NCBI GenBank assembly: GCA_903916595.1
Contig: CAIWXI010000137.1
Coordinates: 20,697 to 84,696, forward strand
Direction of reading: 5' to 3'
Source: an uncultured Bacteroidales bacterium
GTDB taxonomy: Bacteria > Bacteroidota > Bacteroidia > Bacteroidales > FEN-979
DNA length: 64,000 nt
The notes beneath the pieces were generated by a model. The model was not told the origin of the DNA. It saw only the letters and a program-made list of their open reading frames with translations, and did no database searches. A program made the position numbers and the translations under genes. The first letter of the stretch is position 1; every line of letters starts with the position of its first letter. Positions 52,230 through 62,556 of the stretch are shown piece by piece.

Positions 52230-54308
52230 ATGCTGAAACAGATTGTTTTTTCACTTGCCCTTCTGGCCACTCTCGGAGTATTCACGTATTCAGCGTTTCG
52301 TTATATTCGGTTTTTCAGGTTTACAAAAGCTGATTTCCGGATCAAAGACTTCGGCCGCAGGTTTGGTGTCATGTTCAGGGTAGCGATCGGCCAGACCAGG
52401 ATCTTCAGATTTCCTTTTGCAGGTTTGCTTCACGCCCTGGTCTTCTGGGGTTTTTGTGTGATTCTTTTTGGAAGCTTTGAAATGCTTATCGATGGTCTGT
52501 TCGCCACAGAGAAGTCGCTGGGTTTTTTAGGCCTGATTTATGATGTCATCATAGGCGGGGGCGATGTGTTCGCACTTACCATTGCCATTGCAATCCTGGT
52601 TTTTCTTTCCAGGAGAGTGTTCCTGCATATAAAACGTTTTGAAGGTATCGAGATGAAGCATATTTCACATCTCGATGCAAACATCGCACTGAGTCTGATA
52701 TTTTTACTAATGATCTCCTTACAGGGGATGAATATTGCCTATTTACAGCATCAACACATGGTAAACAAGGCTGTAATCGGAGTTTACCCGGTAAGCAGCC
52801 TGTTCACCGGATGGATTGCCGGATGGGATCTTGCTTCGGTGAACATTCTTTACCAAACCTGCTGGTGGGCTCATATTCTTATGATCTTTCTGTTTGTGAA
52901 CATACTGCCATACTCAAAACATTTTCATGTTTTCATGTCGGTACCCAACGTATTTCTCTCACGGCTTGAGCCTCTCGGCAAGCTTACAAACATGGACGAA
53001 ATAACCCGTGAGGTTAGACTGATGCTAGATCCCGACACTGCTTTTGCAGGACCGGCTGAAGATGCCCATATTGATCGTTTCGGGGTTAAAGATGCTGAAG
53101 ATGTAAGTTGGAAATCGTATTTCGACTCCCTGGCCTGTACTGAATGTGGACGTTGTACCTCTGTTTGTCCGGCGAATATCACCGGCAAGAAACTTTCCCC
53201 ACGTAAGATCATGATGGATCTCAGGGCAAGGATGAAAGAGAAGGGACCTCTGATGGTAAAAAACGGCAAGTCTTTTTCAGACCAGAAGTCGCTGATCAGA
53301 GATTATATCTCGGAGGAGGAATTATGGTCTTGTACAACCTGCAACGCCTGTTCCAGGGAATGTCCTATCAACATAAACCAACCCACTCTTATCCTGGAGA
53401 TGCGCAGGTATCTGGTTATGGAAGAAGGTTCGGCCCCGGGCCAGATTAAAGCTATGTTCGGCTATATTGAAAACAACGGGGCTCCATGGCAGTTCTCTCA
53501 GGGCGACAGGATGTTGTGGGCAAAAGAAATTGAGGTGCCTGTGATAGCCGATCTCTTCGCCCGGGGCGAGAAGCCTGAATTCCTTTATTGGGTGGGATGT
53601 TCGGGCGCTTTTGACGACAGGTACCGTAAAGTCTCAAGGGCCTTTGCCGGGATACTGAACCATTTGAAAGTGAGTTATGCAGTTCTCGGTACTGAAGAAA
53701 CATGCTCAGGTGATCCTGCAAGGAGGGCCGGGAACGAGATGCTGTATCAGATGCAGGCTTTGCAAAACATTGAGCTTTTCAGGAAATACGGCATCAGTAA
53801 AATCCTCACAACCTGTCCGCATTGTTACAATATCTTTAAAAATGAATACCCCGACCTGGGAGGCCATTATGAAGTAGTAAATTATGTTCACTTTATTGAT
53901 GATATGATTGACAGGGGGAGTCTGCTGACAAATAAGGCCGTCTTCGGCAACACCCGGCTTACTTATCATGACCCCTGTTATCTGGGTCGTGCGAATGAAA
54001 TTTATAAGGAGCCCAGGAAGATCCTCAACAGCCTGAGTCCGACCTTTACCGAGATGCAGAGAAACCGGAGTTCGGCGCTATGCTGCGGAGGCGGAGGCGC
54101 TCAAATGTTCAAGGAGACCGAACCGGGAAAGAAGGAAATTTATATGGAACGTACCAGGGACGTATTGATGACCGATGCTGAGGTCGTTGCCACAGCCTGT
54201 CCCTTTTGTATGAATATGATCACCGACGGAATAAAATATAAAAACAAACAAAACGAGGTCAGGAATATGGATATTGCAGAAATGATCGCCGTTTCATTAA
54301 ATCTTTAA
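52230..54308 (+). CDS. Membrane FeS protein, probable ETF:menaquinone oxidoreductase
   Basis: The 692-residue protein has five or six membrane segments in the first 235 residues (a NarI-like cytochrome b part). Two 4Fe-4S motifs follow: CTECGRCTSVCP from C303 and CTTCNACSRECP from C368. Two CCG cysteine-rich domains of the HdrD/GlpC type come next (CSGDPARR and TTCPHCYN; HDPCYLGR, ALCCGGGGAQ, ATACPFCMN). Similar proteins next to etfBA are described as ETF:(methyl)menaquinone oxidoreductase (EMO/EtfD). It should pass electrons from reduced ETF to menaquinone. Gene order with acyl-CoA dehydrogenase supports this. Confidence 0.85.
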   Translation: MLKQIVFSLALLATLGVFTYSAFRYIRFFRFTKADFRIKDFGRRFGVMFRVAIGQTRIFRFPFAGLLHALVFWGFCVILFGSFEMLIDGLFATEKSLGFLGLIYDVIIGGGDVFALTIAIAILVFLSRRVFLHIKRFEGIEMKHISHLDANIALSLIFLLMISLQGMNIAYLQHQHMVNKAVIGVYPVSSLFTGWIAGWDLASVNILYQTCWWAHILMIFLFVNILPYSKHFHVFMSVPNVFLSRLEPLGKLTNMDEITREVRLMLDPDTAFAGPAEDAHIDRFGVKDAEDVSWKSYFDSLACTECGRCTSVCPANITGKKLSPRKIMMDLRARMKEKGPLMVKNGKSFSDQKSLIRDYISEEELWSCTTCNACSRECPININQPTLILEMRRYLVMEEGSAPGQIKAMFGYIENNGAPWQFSQGDRMLWAKEIEVPVIADLFARGEKPEFLYWVGCSGAFDDRYRKVSRAFAGILNHLKVSYAVLGTEETCSGDPARRAGNEMLYQMQALQNIELFRKYGISKILTTCPHCYNIFKNEYPDLGGHYEVVNYVHFIDDMIDRGSLLTNKAVFGNTRLTYHDPCYLGRANEIYKEPRKILNSLSPTFTEMQRNRSSALCCGGGGAQMFKETEPGKKEIYMERTRDVLMTDAEVVATACPFCMNMITDGIKYKNKQNEVRNMDIAEMIAVSLNL

Positions 54309-54331
54309 GCGTTATAAACAAACAAAGCCAC

Positions 54332-56116
54332 ATGGAAAACAAGCAAGTATTGAAAAGCGGTGAATTTCTCGTTCGCGAAATCGCTCCCGCCGATGTTTTT
54401 ATCCCAGAGGAATTTACCGAAGAGCAGTTGATGATTGCCCAGTCTTGCCGAGATTTTCTTCAAACAGAGGTATATCCGATAATTGAGAAAATTGACGCCC
54501 CGGATACGGCTCTGATGAAAGTCACTCTTAAAAAAGCAGGTGAACTTGGCCTGATGGGTATCGCACTTTCGGAAGAATATGGTGGCTTTGGGCAGTCCTT
54601 TGTGACTCAGATGCTTGCAGCGGAAACCATTGGTGCGGGATATTCTTTTTCTGTGGCATTCATGGCCCATACAGGTATCGGCACTTTGCCGATCATGTAT
54701 TACGGGACCGAAGACCAGCGTCAGCGTTATGTGACCAGGCTGGCAACAGGCGAGATGCTAGGCGCTTACTGCCTCACTGAGCCCGGGGCCGGCAGTGATG
54801 CCAATTCAGGGAAGACCCAGGCTATACTTTCAGAAGACGGGAAGCATTATATCCTTAACGGACAGAAGATGTGGATTACCAACGCTGGTTTTGCCGATTC
54901 GCAGGTCGTGTTTGCCAAGATCGACAGGGACAGGGTATTGTCGGCATTTATAGTAGAACGTTCTTTTCCGGGTGTTACCGTGACTCCCGATGAACATAAG
55001 ATGGGTATCAAAGGGTCGTCGACAGCGCAGATTTTTTATACCGACGTGAAAGTACCTGTAGAGAACCTTCTGGGCGCCAGGGGAGAGGGATTCCGTATCG
55101 CCTTGAGTATTCTTCATATGGGGCGTATCAAGCTGGGTGCCAATGTGCTCGGTGCTGCTAAGAAATCAATTACCGACTCTGTGAAATACGCTAACGAACG
55201 CAAGCAGTTCGGAGTATACATTTCCACCTTCGGTGCCATTAAGTATAAACTGGCCGAACAGGTCATTCGCACCTTTGCCCTGGAATCAGCTATTTACAGG
55301 GTTAGCCGGGATATTGACATTCAGATAGAGAAAAATAAAGCTGAAGGGATGGATAAAGGCCGGGCCAGCATCGACGGCATCAGCCATTATGCCGTGGAGG
55401 CAGCGATTCTTAAGGTGTACGGTTCCGAAGCCCTTGATTACGTGATTGATGAAGCTGTTCAGATCCATGGCGGTATGGGATACTCGGCCGAAATGGCAGT
55501 TGAACGGGGATACCGTGATTCGAGGATCAACAGGATTTTTGAAGGGACTAACGAGATCAACCGGCTGCTGGTTGTTGATACCGCGATGAAACGCGCAATG
55601 AAGGGCGATTTTGACCTGATGGGCGCCGCGGGAAAGCTTATTGAAGACCTGGATCATGTTGCAGAACCGAAACCCTCATCCGGGGGATATTATGAAGAGA
55701 AAATGCGCTGTATCCGAAACTTCAAAAAGGCTGTTCTAATTGTCCTGCATGGCGCTTCAAAGACCTTCGACAAGAAACTGGGATATGAGCAGGAAGTGCT
55801 GAACAATATTTCAGACATGATCACAGAGCTTTATATTGCTGAAACCACTGCTCTGAGGGTATGCAAGCTTGAAAGTCTGAAAGGTGCAAACGAGGTTGTT
55901 TTATATAAGGATATCCTTGATGTTTTTGTATACGATGCGGCCGACAAGATCCGCAAATCGGGTTGTGATGCGATATACAGCTATACCGCGGGACAGGAGG
56001 CAGACAGGCTCGTTAAGGCCATGTATTCTCTTTGCAGTGTTGAAGGGCTTAATATCAAGGAATCCCGCAGGAGAATTGCCGGCAGGCTGATTGAGGATAA
56101 TCAGTATAAATTTTAA
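54332..56116 (+). CDS. Acyl-CoA dehydrogenase with C-terminal extension
   Basis: The 594-residue flavoenzyme has the three acyl-CoA dehydrogenase domains: N-terminal helical (about 30-150), beta (about 155-265, with CLTEPGAGSD and MWITNAGFAD), and C-terminal helical (about 270-425) with QIHGGMGY and the catalytic base E404 in IFEGTNEI. About 165 further helical residues follow, as in VLCAD/ACAD9-like enzymes that act on longer chains. It introduces the alpha-beta double bond and reduces ETF. It lies 23 nt after the FeS protein gene, so the electron path is encoded together. Confidence 0.93.
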   Translation: MENKQVLKSGEFLVREIAPADVFIPEEFTEEQLMIAQSCRDFLQTEVYPIIEKIDAPDTALMKVTLKKAGELGLMGIALSEEYGGFGQSFVTQMLAAETIGAGYSFSVAFMAHTGIGTLPIMYYGTEDQRQRYVTRLATGEMLGAYCLTEPGAGSDANSGKTQAILSEDGKHYILNGQKMWITNAGFADSQVVFAKIDRDRVLSAFIVERSFPGVTVTPDEHKMGIKGSSTAQIFYTDVKVPVENLLGARGEGFRIALSILHMGRIKLGANVLGAAKKSITDSVKYANERKQFGVYISTFGAIKYKLAEQVIRTFALESAIYRVSRDIDIQIEKNKAEGMDKGRASIDGISHYAVEAAILKVYGSEALDYVIDEAVQIHGGMGYSAEMAVERGYRDSRINRIFEGTNEINRLLVVDTAMKRAMKGDFDLMGAAGKLIEDLDHVAEPKPSSGGYYEEKMRCIRNFKKAVLIVLHGASKTFDKKLGYEQEVLNNISDMITELYIAETTALRVCKLESLKGANEVVLYKDILDVFVYDAADKIRKSGCDAIYSYTAGQEADRLVKAMYSLCSVEGLNIKESRRRIAGRLIEDNQYKF

Positions 56117-56151
56117 ACTCAGCACATTAACACTCTCATTAAAATTTAACT

Positions 56152-56159
56152 TACCTTTG
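56152..56159 (+). promoter_or_regulatory. -7 promoter box before the gene at 56208
   Basis: TACCTTTG, exact TAnnTTTG, 48 nt before the ATG. No -33 match at the usual spacing. Confidence 0.5.
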
Positions 56160-56207
56160 CACCGTCAGCCATAGTATTGACATTACAACTCAGACTTTAC
56201 ATACACG

Positions 56208-57023
56208 ATGAACTTTCTGATGATTTCTTTTATTCTTCTTGCAAGAACCGCGAAAGACAGCACCTCTTTTGACCCGAGCATGCTGTATCTTATTCTGGCA
56301 CTTGTAGGTATTTTTTTATTTGTTCTATTGCTTGTTTTTACCAGGGCCCGACTGTTTCCCCTGATAAAACTCGGATATATCAATCTGGCATACGGTCGCT
56401 ACAGCTATGAGTTTCTGGAGTTTTTTAAGGATAATAACCTCAGGAACCCTCATAACAACTGCATTAAGGACGAGATTTCGATGCATTTCATTGCATTTTA
56501 TAAACCTATGAAAAACTCCCGGTTCTTTCAGACCGAGACAAAGATAGAATTCGGAGATATTCCTTTTCTGATGTCCTATAAGGCGCTGATAAAGATCAAA
56601 GGAGAACCTGAATGTATCAATGTAACCAGGTTTGGCGATTCAAGGGTAAAGGTTGTCGGGTTTAACGAGACACTTCAGAATATGAAGATAAAATCTATGT
56701 TTTATTTTCTTGAAGATCTGTTCGTGATGGGAGAGTACCAGTTCACCGACCTTATTAAAACCAAGACGGCCGACTTGCTTGCACCTATAAGCGTGAAATA
56801 CATGAAAGGTGAAACGGTGGAGGCCGACAATTTTTATATTACAGATCCTGAGGGGGATAAGATCAACTATGAGGACAACGGTTTTTCAATTGCCGTGAGA
56901 TATTATTTTCGCGGGGACCAAACGATAAATCAAACACTGGATTCGATATTCGGTAATGTGGGCATTAACGAAGAAACTCTGATCCGTACGATGAAACACG
57001 AGGAATTGCTAAACCGCTTTTAG
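56208..57023 (+). CDS. Membrane-anchored protein of unknown function
   Basis: I do not recognise this 271-residue protein. A single strong hydrophobic segment at about residues 25-46 (LYLILALVGIFLFVLLLVFT) follows a weakly hydrophobic start. The rest is soluble with mixed strands and helices and no catalytic motif. Basic residues after the segment (TRARLFPLIK) suggest that the C-terminal part is cytoplasmic. It has its own -7 box and overlaps the convergent clpC gene by 4 nt. Confidence 0.65.
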   Translation: MNFLMISFILLARTAKDSTSFDPSMLYLILALVGIFLFVLLLVFTRARLFPLIKLGYINLAYGRYSYEFLEFFKDNNLRNPHNNCIKDEISMHFIAFYKPMKNSRFFQTETKIEFGDIPFLMSYKALIKIKGEPECINVTRFGDSRVKVVGFNETLQNMKIKSMFYFLEDLFVMGEYQFTDLIKTKTADLLAPISVKYMKGETVEADNFYITDPEGDKINYEDNGFSIAVRYYFRGDQTINQTLDSIFGNVGINEETLIRTMKHEELLNRF

Positions 57024-59578
57024 CTACCCGGTTCCCCTGCCGGTTCAACTGTTTCGGCTTTAGCAACGGTCACAAAAACATCCTTCTTTTCCTTGTCAAG
57101 ATCGAGGGTAAGAACATCATTGACCGATAGCTTTGATTTTATAACCTCTTCGGCCAGGACGTCTTCGATATATTTCTGAATTGCGCGCTTCAGCGGCCTT
57201 GCGCCAAATTGTGAGTCCCAGCCTTTTTCAGCTATAAAATCTTTTGCCTCTGTACTGATCACAACCTGGTAGCCTATGGTTTTGATCCGTTTGAAGAGAT
57301 GAGCCAGTTCAATGTCGATGATCTTATGGATATCCTCCCTTTCGAGGGAGTTAAAGATGACCACATCATCGATTCGGTTCAGAAATTCAGGTGCGAAGGT
57401 CTTTTTAAGTGCATTTTCGATGACCCCGCGGGCATGGTCAGCGCCGGCTTCGGCTTTAGCTTTGGTCATAAAACCGACTCCCTGTCCGAAATCCTTTAGC
57501 TGTCGTGAACCGATGTTAGATGTCATGATTACGATAGTATTCTTGAAATCGACTCTGCGCCCGAAGCTATCGGTAAGCTGGCCGTCGTCGAGGACCTGAA
57601 GTAACAGGTGGAAAACATCGGGATGAGCTTTTTCGATTTCATCGAGCAGGATGATAGAGTAGGGGCGGCGGCGGATCTTTTCGGTAAGCTGTCCGCCTTC
57701 TTCATAACCCACATAGCCCGGAGGCGCTCCGATAAGTCTTGATACCGCGAACTTCTCCATATATTCGCTCATGTCGATTCTCACCAGAGCATCTTCTGTA
57801 TCAAAGAGATATCGCGAAAGGACCTTGGCAAGATGTGTTTTCCCAACGCCCGTGGGGCCCAGGAATATGAATGAGCCGATGGGTTTGTTGGGGTCTTTGA
57901 GTCCTGCGCGGTTACGGCGGATGGCTTTAACCACTTTTTTAATTGCCTCATTCTGGCCGATTACTGAATTTTCCAGCTCGCCTTCCATATTAATAAGCTT
58001 GTCACTTTCGTTTTTAGCGATTCGCTGAACAGGGATTCCGGTCATCATAGCCACTACCTCGGCCACGTTTTCTTCATCAACAATCTCACGGTTGATCCTG
58101 GATTGTTCCTCCCATTTCTTTTTTTCCTTCTCAAGGTTTTCCTGAAGTTTTCGTTCGGTGTCGCGCAGGTCGGCAGCTTCTTCGAATTTCTGGCTGTTGA
58201 TGGCCGTCATTTTCTTCTTTTTGGCTTCTTCGATCTGGTTTTCGATGTTGATGATTTCCTGGGGCACATTGATATGCGTAATATGCACCCTGGCACCGGC
58301 TTCGTCGAGAGCGTCGATCGCCTTATCGGGGAGATAACGGTCGCTCAGGTAACGGTTGGTAAGCGAAACACAGGCTTTAATAGCATCATCGGTGTATTTG
58401 ACCAGATGATGGTCTTCATACTTTTCCTTTATATTCTGGAGGATCTCTATAGTTTCTTCAGGGTTGGTAGGGTCAACAAGTACTTTTTCGAAACGTCTTT
58501 CCAGTGCGCCGTCTTTTTCGATGTACTGCCTGTACTCGTCGAGTGTGGTGGCACCGATGCATTGCAGCTCGCCCCGGGCCAGGGCTGGTTTGAACATGTT
58601 TGACGCATCCAGGGAACCAGAGGCATTGCCGGCTCCTACAATAGTATGGATCTCATCAATAAACAAGATGATGTTTGGATTTTTCTCCAGTTCATTCAAG
58701 ACTGCTTTCATCCGTTCCTCAAACTGTCCGCGGTATTTTGTGCCTGCAACCAGCGATGCCAGATCGAGGGAAACCAAACGCTTGTTGAATAAAGCCCTGG
58801 AAACTTTCCTTTGCACGATCCTGAGAGCCAGTCCTTCGGCAATGGCTGACTTGCCAACACCGGGTTCACCTATAAGGATGGGGTTATTTTTTTTACGCCG
58901 GCTGAGAATCTGTGCGATACGCTGCAGCTCTTTCTCTCTTCCAACAATAGGGTCAAGCCGGCCTTCCTCCGCAGCCTTGGTGATATCACGGCCAAAATTA
59001 TCGAGTACCGGGGTTTTTGATTTAGTTTCGCCCGGACGTTTAGGTGTAGACATAAAGGGTTTGCCCCCTTCTTCCTGCTCTTCATCTTCCTCATCTTTGG
59101 GAAGAATGTTCTGAGGAGGTATTGATTTTTCTTCCCGGCCCGAATTCATGACAGCCCTGAGCTCATCCTTGAAATTGTCATAGCTTATGCCAAAATTGCC
59201 GAAAGTTTTAGTTACAAGATTATTCTCATCTTTCAAAATAGCAAGTAAAAGGTGCTCGGTGCCAATAAGTTCACTGTTAAACACCTTGGCTTCGAGGTAG
59301 GTTATCTTAAGGGCTCTTTCTGCCTGCTTGATCAGAGGGATATTCTCTGCACCAACAGGACGTTCTTTATGGCTTGCCACGGCATGCTCTATTTTATTAC
59401 GGATTTCCTTAAGGTCAGCCCCGAGGTTTCTCAGGATTTTGATGGCCAGACCTTCACCTTCCCTGATAATCCCCAGGGCCAGGTGTTCAAGACCGATATA
59501 ATCATTACCAAGGCGCTGGGCTTCTTCCCGGCTATATGTGAGAACGTCTTTTACGCGTTGTGAAAATTTTGCTTCCAT
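57020..59578 (-). CDS. clpC: ATP-dependent Clp protease ATP-binding subunit ClpC
   Basis: The 852-residue Hsp100 protein has two N-terminal Clp repeats (1-145), an acidic linker (about 160-190, DEEDEEQEE), the first AAA+ module with Walker A GEPGVGKS (237-244), a UVR/coiled-coil middle domain (NSQKFEEAADLRD), and the second AAA+ module with GPTGVGKTH. The middle domain is of ClpC rather than ClpB length. It unfolds substrates for ClpP, which is not in the window. Upstream lies a -7 box with a leader of about 130 nt. Confidence 0.95.
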   Translation of the reverse strand: MEAKFSQRVKDVLTYSREEAQRLGNDYIGLEHLALGIIREGEGLAIKILRNLGADLKEIRNKIEHAVASHKERPVGAENIPLIKQAERALKITYLEAKVFNSELIGTEHLLLAILKDENNLVTKTFGNFGISYDNFKDELRAVMNSGREEKSIPPQNILPKDEEDEEQEEGGKPFMSTPKRPGETKSKTPVLDNFGRDITKAAEEGRLDPIVGREKELQRIAQILSRRKKNNPILIGEPGVGKSAIAEGLALRIVQRKVSRALFNKRLVSLDLASLVAGTKYRGQFEERMKAVLNELEKNPNIILFIDEIHTIVGAGNASGSLDASNMFKPALARGELQCIGATTLDEYRQYIEKDGALERRFEKVLVDPTNPEETIEILQNIKEKYEDHHLVKYTDDAIKACVSLTNRYLSDRYLPDKAIDALDEAGARVHITHINVPQEIINIENQIEEAKKKKMTAINSQKFEEAADLRDTERKLQENLEKEKKKWEEQSRINREIVDEENVAEVVAMMTGIPVQRIAKNESDKLINMEGELENSVIGQNEAIKKVVKAIRRNRAGLKDPNKPIGSFIFLGPTGVGKTHLAKVLSRYLFDTEDALVRIDMSEYMEKFAVSRLIGAPPGYVGYEEGGQLTEKIRRRPYSIILLDEIEKAHPDVFHLLLQVLDDGQLTDSFGRRVDFKNTIVIMTSNIGSRQLKDFGQGVGFMTKAKAEAGADHARGVIENALKKTFAPEFLNRIDDVVIFNSLEREDIHKIIDIELAHLFKRIKTIGYQVVISTEAKDFIAEKGWDSQFGARPLKRAIQKYIEDVLAEEVIKSKLSVNDVLTLDLDKEKKDVFVTVAKAETVEPAGEPGS

Positions 59579-59885
59579 GCATTAATCCTTTCTTATTAAT
59601 AACTTACATGTCTTAAAAACGTGTAAGGATACGAAATAATTTGTATCCGCTGCATTTCATTTACAATAATCAAGCCAGATTCTTTTAACCAGCAAAAATG
59701 GCAACGGTCCAAAAATACGATCGATATCGTCAGCATCATAACTAAAGGCCTTTAATTATTAACATTTCCGTGTTCATAAGACCTTGAAATATTAATGCTT
59801 TTTTACATGGATATCCGGAGGATTTTTGTTATTTTCGTAGTGAGGAGAATAAATATTTACTTTCCTGAAAATCAATAGAATAAAA
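59579..59885. other. Divergent intergenic region clpC-gyrA
   Basis: This 307-nt AT-rich gap separates the divergent clpC and gyrA genes and must hold both promoters. The clpC strand has an exact -7 box at 59710-59717. For gyrA only a one-mismatch TATTTTCG at 59830-59837 is seen. A 27-codon reading frame (59795-59878) ends 7 nt before gyrA but has no supporting feature. No RNA gene is evident. Confidence 0.5.
59710..59717 (-). promoter_or_regulatory. -7 promoter box of clpC
   Basis: Minus strand TATTTTTG, exact TAnnTTTG, about 130 nt before the ATG at 59578. No -33 match. Confidence 0.45.
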
Positions 59886-62480
59886 ATGGAAAAAACGGAA
59901 TCCGGAGAGAAGATCATTGGAGTAAACATAGAGAACCAGATGAAGACGGCATATATCGACTATTCGATGTCGGTAATTGTCGCCAGGGCTTTGCCTGATG
60001 TTAGGGACGGACTGAAGCCTGTTCACCGCAGGGTACTGTTTGGAATGTATGAACTCGGAGTACTTTCGAACCGTGCCTATAAGAAGTCGGCGCGTATTGT
60101 CGGGGAGGTTCTGGGGAAGTACCATCCCCATGGAGACACGTCGGTATATGATGCCATGGTTCGTATGGCCCAGGATTGGAGTCTGAGATATCCGCTGGTT
60201 GACGGACAGGGTAACTTTGGTTCCATGGATGGTGACAACCCGGCAGCTATGAGGTATACTGAAGCCAGGATGCGTAAGATTGCAGAAGAGGTTATTGCTG
60301 ATATAGAGAAAGACACGGTTGATTTTAAGCTCAATTTCGATGACACCCTCAAGGAGCCCACGGTGATGCCATGCAGGATTCCTAACCTGCTAATCAACGG
60401 CGCTTCAGGGATCGCGGTGGGTATGGCAACCAATATGGCGCCTCATAATATAAGCGAAGTGGTAGATGGCATCATTGCATACATAGATAATCATGAAATC
60501 ACAATTGATGAACTGATGAAGTTCATCAGAGCCCCGGATTTTCCTACCGGGGGTGTGATCTATGGATATGAAGGAGTGAAAGAAGCCTACCATACAGGCC
60601 GGGGAAGAGTGATGATGCGAGGTGAGATCAAGATAGAGCAGGACAATAACGGCAGGGAAAAAATCATTGTCACTTCGGTTCCATACCAGGTGAACAAGGC
60701 TGAAATGATCAAGAAGACCGCCGAGCTCGTCAATGATAAAAAAATAGAAGGTATTACAGATATCCGCGACGAGTCTGACCGCAGCGGGGTGCGTATCGTG
60801 TACGAGCTTAAGAAAGAGGCTATCACGAACGTCGTCCTCAATAAATTATATCAGATGACCCCCTTACAGACCTCATTCAATATTAACAACATTGCTTTGG
60901 TCAAGGGAAGGCCGATGATGCTGAATCTGAAGGATCTCATTGTATATTACGTGGAGCACAGGCATGAGGTTATTATAAGGAGGACGAAGTTTGAACTTTC
61001 AGAAGCTGAAAAGCGTGCGCATATTCTTATAGGCTTACTCATTGCTTTGGATAATCTGGATGCAGTAATTAAGCTGATCCGTGAATCTATGACACCGGAA
61101 GATGCAAGGCTTGGGTTGATGGATAAATTCAGCCTGAGCGAGCTTCAGGCAAGGGCAATCCTCGACATGAGGTTGCAGAGGCTTACCGGTCTTGAGCGTG
61201 ACAAAATAAAAGCCGAGTATGAGGAGCTGCTTAAACTTATTGAGAGTCTGAAAAATATCCTTGAAAACGAGCCATTGAGGATGGAGATTATCAAGGATGA
61301 GATGAGGGAGATCAAGGAAAAGTACGGGGATGAATCCCGTACCCAGATTGTTTATGCCGCTAGTGATTTCAGGATGGAAGATGTGATTGCAGATGAGAAC
61401 GTGGTGATTACCATCTCTCATATGGGATATATCAAACGCACTCCCCTCTCGGAATACCGCAGGCAGAATAGGGGAGGGAAAGGGTTCAGGGGGTCTGATA
61501 TACGCGACGAGGACTTCCTTGAGCATCTGTTTGTAGCGACCAATCACAACTATCTTCTTTTCTTTACTGAAAAAGGTAAGTGCTTCTGGCTCAGGGTATT
61601 TGAGATTCCTGAAGGAACCAAGGTTTCAAAGGGCCGGGCTATACAGAACCTGATCAATATTGAGCCTGATGATAAAGTGAGGGCATTTATCAACGTGAAG
61701 GATCTGAAGGATGAGGAGTATTGCGCATCGAATTTCATTATCCTTTGTACGAAAAAGGGGACTATCAAAAAGACTTCACTGGCATCTTATGCCAGGCCAA
61801 GGCAGAACGGAATCATTGCCATCAATATTAATGAAGGGGACCGTTTGCTGGAAGCAAAGCTCACTCATGGAGAAGATGAAGTACTTATGGCGCTACGCTC
61901 GGGAAGGGCTATCCGTTTTAACGAGATCAAGGTAAGGCCCATGGGCAGGAATGCCTCTGGTGTGCGCGGTATTACCCTCGCAGGAAAAAAGGATGAAGTT
62001 GTCGGGATGATTTGTCTTCCGAAGGAACAGAAACGGGAGGTGCTTGTTGTTTCAGAGAATGGCTATGGAAAAAGATCCGATCTGGATGATTACCGGGTTA
62101 CCAATCGTGGAGGCAAAGGCGTAAAAACCATTAACATAACCGACAAAACAGGTCCGCTTATCGCTGTTCGCGGCGTGACCGACAGTGATGATCTGATGAT
62201 CATTAACAAATCGGGGATTATCATCCGTATGGCGATTGCCGATCTGAGGGTAGTGGGACGTGCAACTCAGGGGGTACGCCTGATTAAGATCAACGAAGGA
62301 GACGCCATTGCAGCCGTTGCCAAAGTAGAAGTTGAAGAAGGTGCAGAAGTTGATGAAAATGCTCTGACTGAAGGCGATCAGATGCTTGAAGGAGACTCAG
62401 GTTCTCTTGGTGAATCAGGTTCCGCAGATGAACCGCGTTCACCGGAATCAGAGAATCCGGCCGTTAAAGAAGAAAATTAA
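59886..62480 (+). CDS. gyrA: DNA gyrase subunit A
   Basis: The 864-residue protein has the breakage-reunion domain with [11 protein letters not shown], the quinolone-determining region [14 protein letters not shown], and the catalytic Tyr124 in RYTEARM. The C-terminal beta-pinwheel holds a GyrA-box-like QNRGGKG, which identifies gyrase rather than topoisomerase IV. At the position of E. coli Ser83 there is Thr85. The last 50 residues are an acidic Glu/Ser/Asp tail. Gyrase introduces negative supercoils; gyrB is not adjacent. Confidence 0.97.
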   Translation: MEKTESGEKIIGVNIENQMKTAYIDYSMSVIVARALPDVRDGLKPVHRRVLFGMYELGVLSNRAYKKSARIVGEVLGKYHPHGDTSVYDAMVRMAQDWSLRYPLVDGQGNFGSMDGDNPAAMRYTEARMRKIAEEVIADIEKDTVDFKLNFDDTLKEPTVMPCRIPNLLINGASGIAVGMATNMAPHNISEVVDGIIAYIDNHEITIDELMKFIRAPDFPTGGVIYGYEGVKEAYHTGRGRVMMRGEIKIEQDNNGREKIIVTSVPYQVNKAEMIKKTAELVNDKKIEGITDIRDESDRSGVRIVYELKKEAITNVVLNKLYQMTPLQTSFNINNIALVKGRPMMLNLKDLIVYYVEHRHEVIIRRTKFELSEAEKRAHILIGLLIALDNLDAVIKLIRESMTPEDARLGLMDKFSLSELQARAILDMRLQRLTGLERDKIKAEYEELLKLIESLKNILENEPLRMEIIKDEMREIKEKYGDESRTQIVYAASDFRMEDVIADENVVITISHMGYIKRTPLSEYRRQNRGGKGFRGSDIRDEDFLEHLFVATNHNYLLFFTEKGKCFWLRVFEIPEGTKVSKGRAIQNLINIEPDDKVRAFINVKDLKDEEYCASNFIILCTKKGTIKKTSLASYARPRQNGIIAININEGDRLLEAKLTHGEDEVLMALRSGRAIRFNEIKVRPMGRNASGVRGITLAGKKDEVVGMICLPKEQKREVLVVSENGYGKRSDLDDYRVTNRGGKGVKTINITDKTGPLIAVRGVTDSDDLMIINKSGIIIRMAIADLRVVGRATQGVRLIKINEGDAIAAVAKVEVEEGAEVDENALTEGDQMLEGDSGSLGESGSADEPRSPESENPAVKEEN

Positions 62481-62516
62481 TTTCTGCCTTACCTTTATTA
62501 ATCAAAGAGCTTTTTA

Positions 62517-62524
62517 TAAATTTG
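62517..62524 (+). promoter_or_regulatory. -7 promoter box of the TPR protein gene
   Basis: TAAATTTG, exact TAnnTTTG, 32 nt before the ATG at 62557. A TTTA at 62494-62497, 19 nt upstream, is a one-mismatch -33 box. Confidence 0.55.
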
Positions 62525-62556
62525 CCGATTCTACATCGAAAATTAATCTATAACAT

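Noticed and set aside
58464..59114. 216-codon frame antisense to clpC
   Set aside because: It mirrors the clpC reading frame, has a serine/arginine-rich composition typical of antisense shadows, and no family resemblance.
59795..59878. 27-codon frame ending 7 nt before gyrA, possible leader peptide
   Set aside because: No promoter placement, codon pattern or attenuator hairpin supports it; frames of this length are expected by chance in AT-rich gaps.
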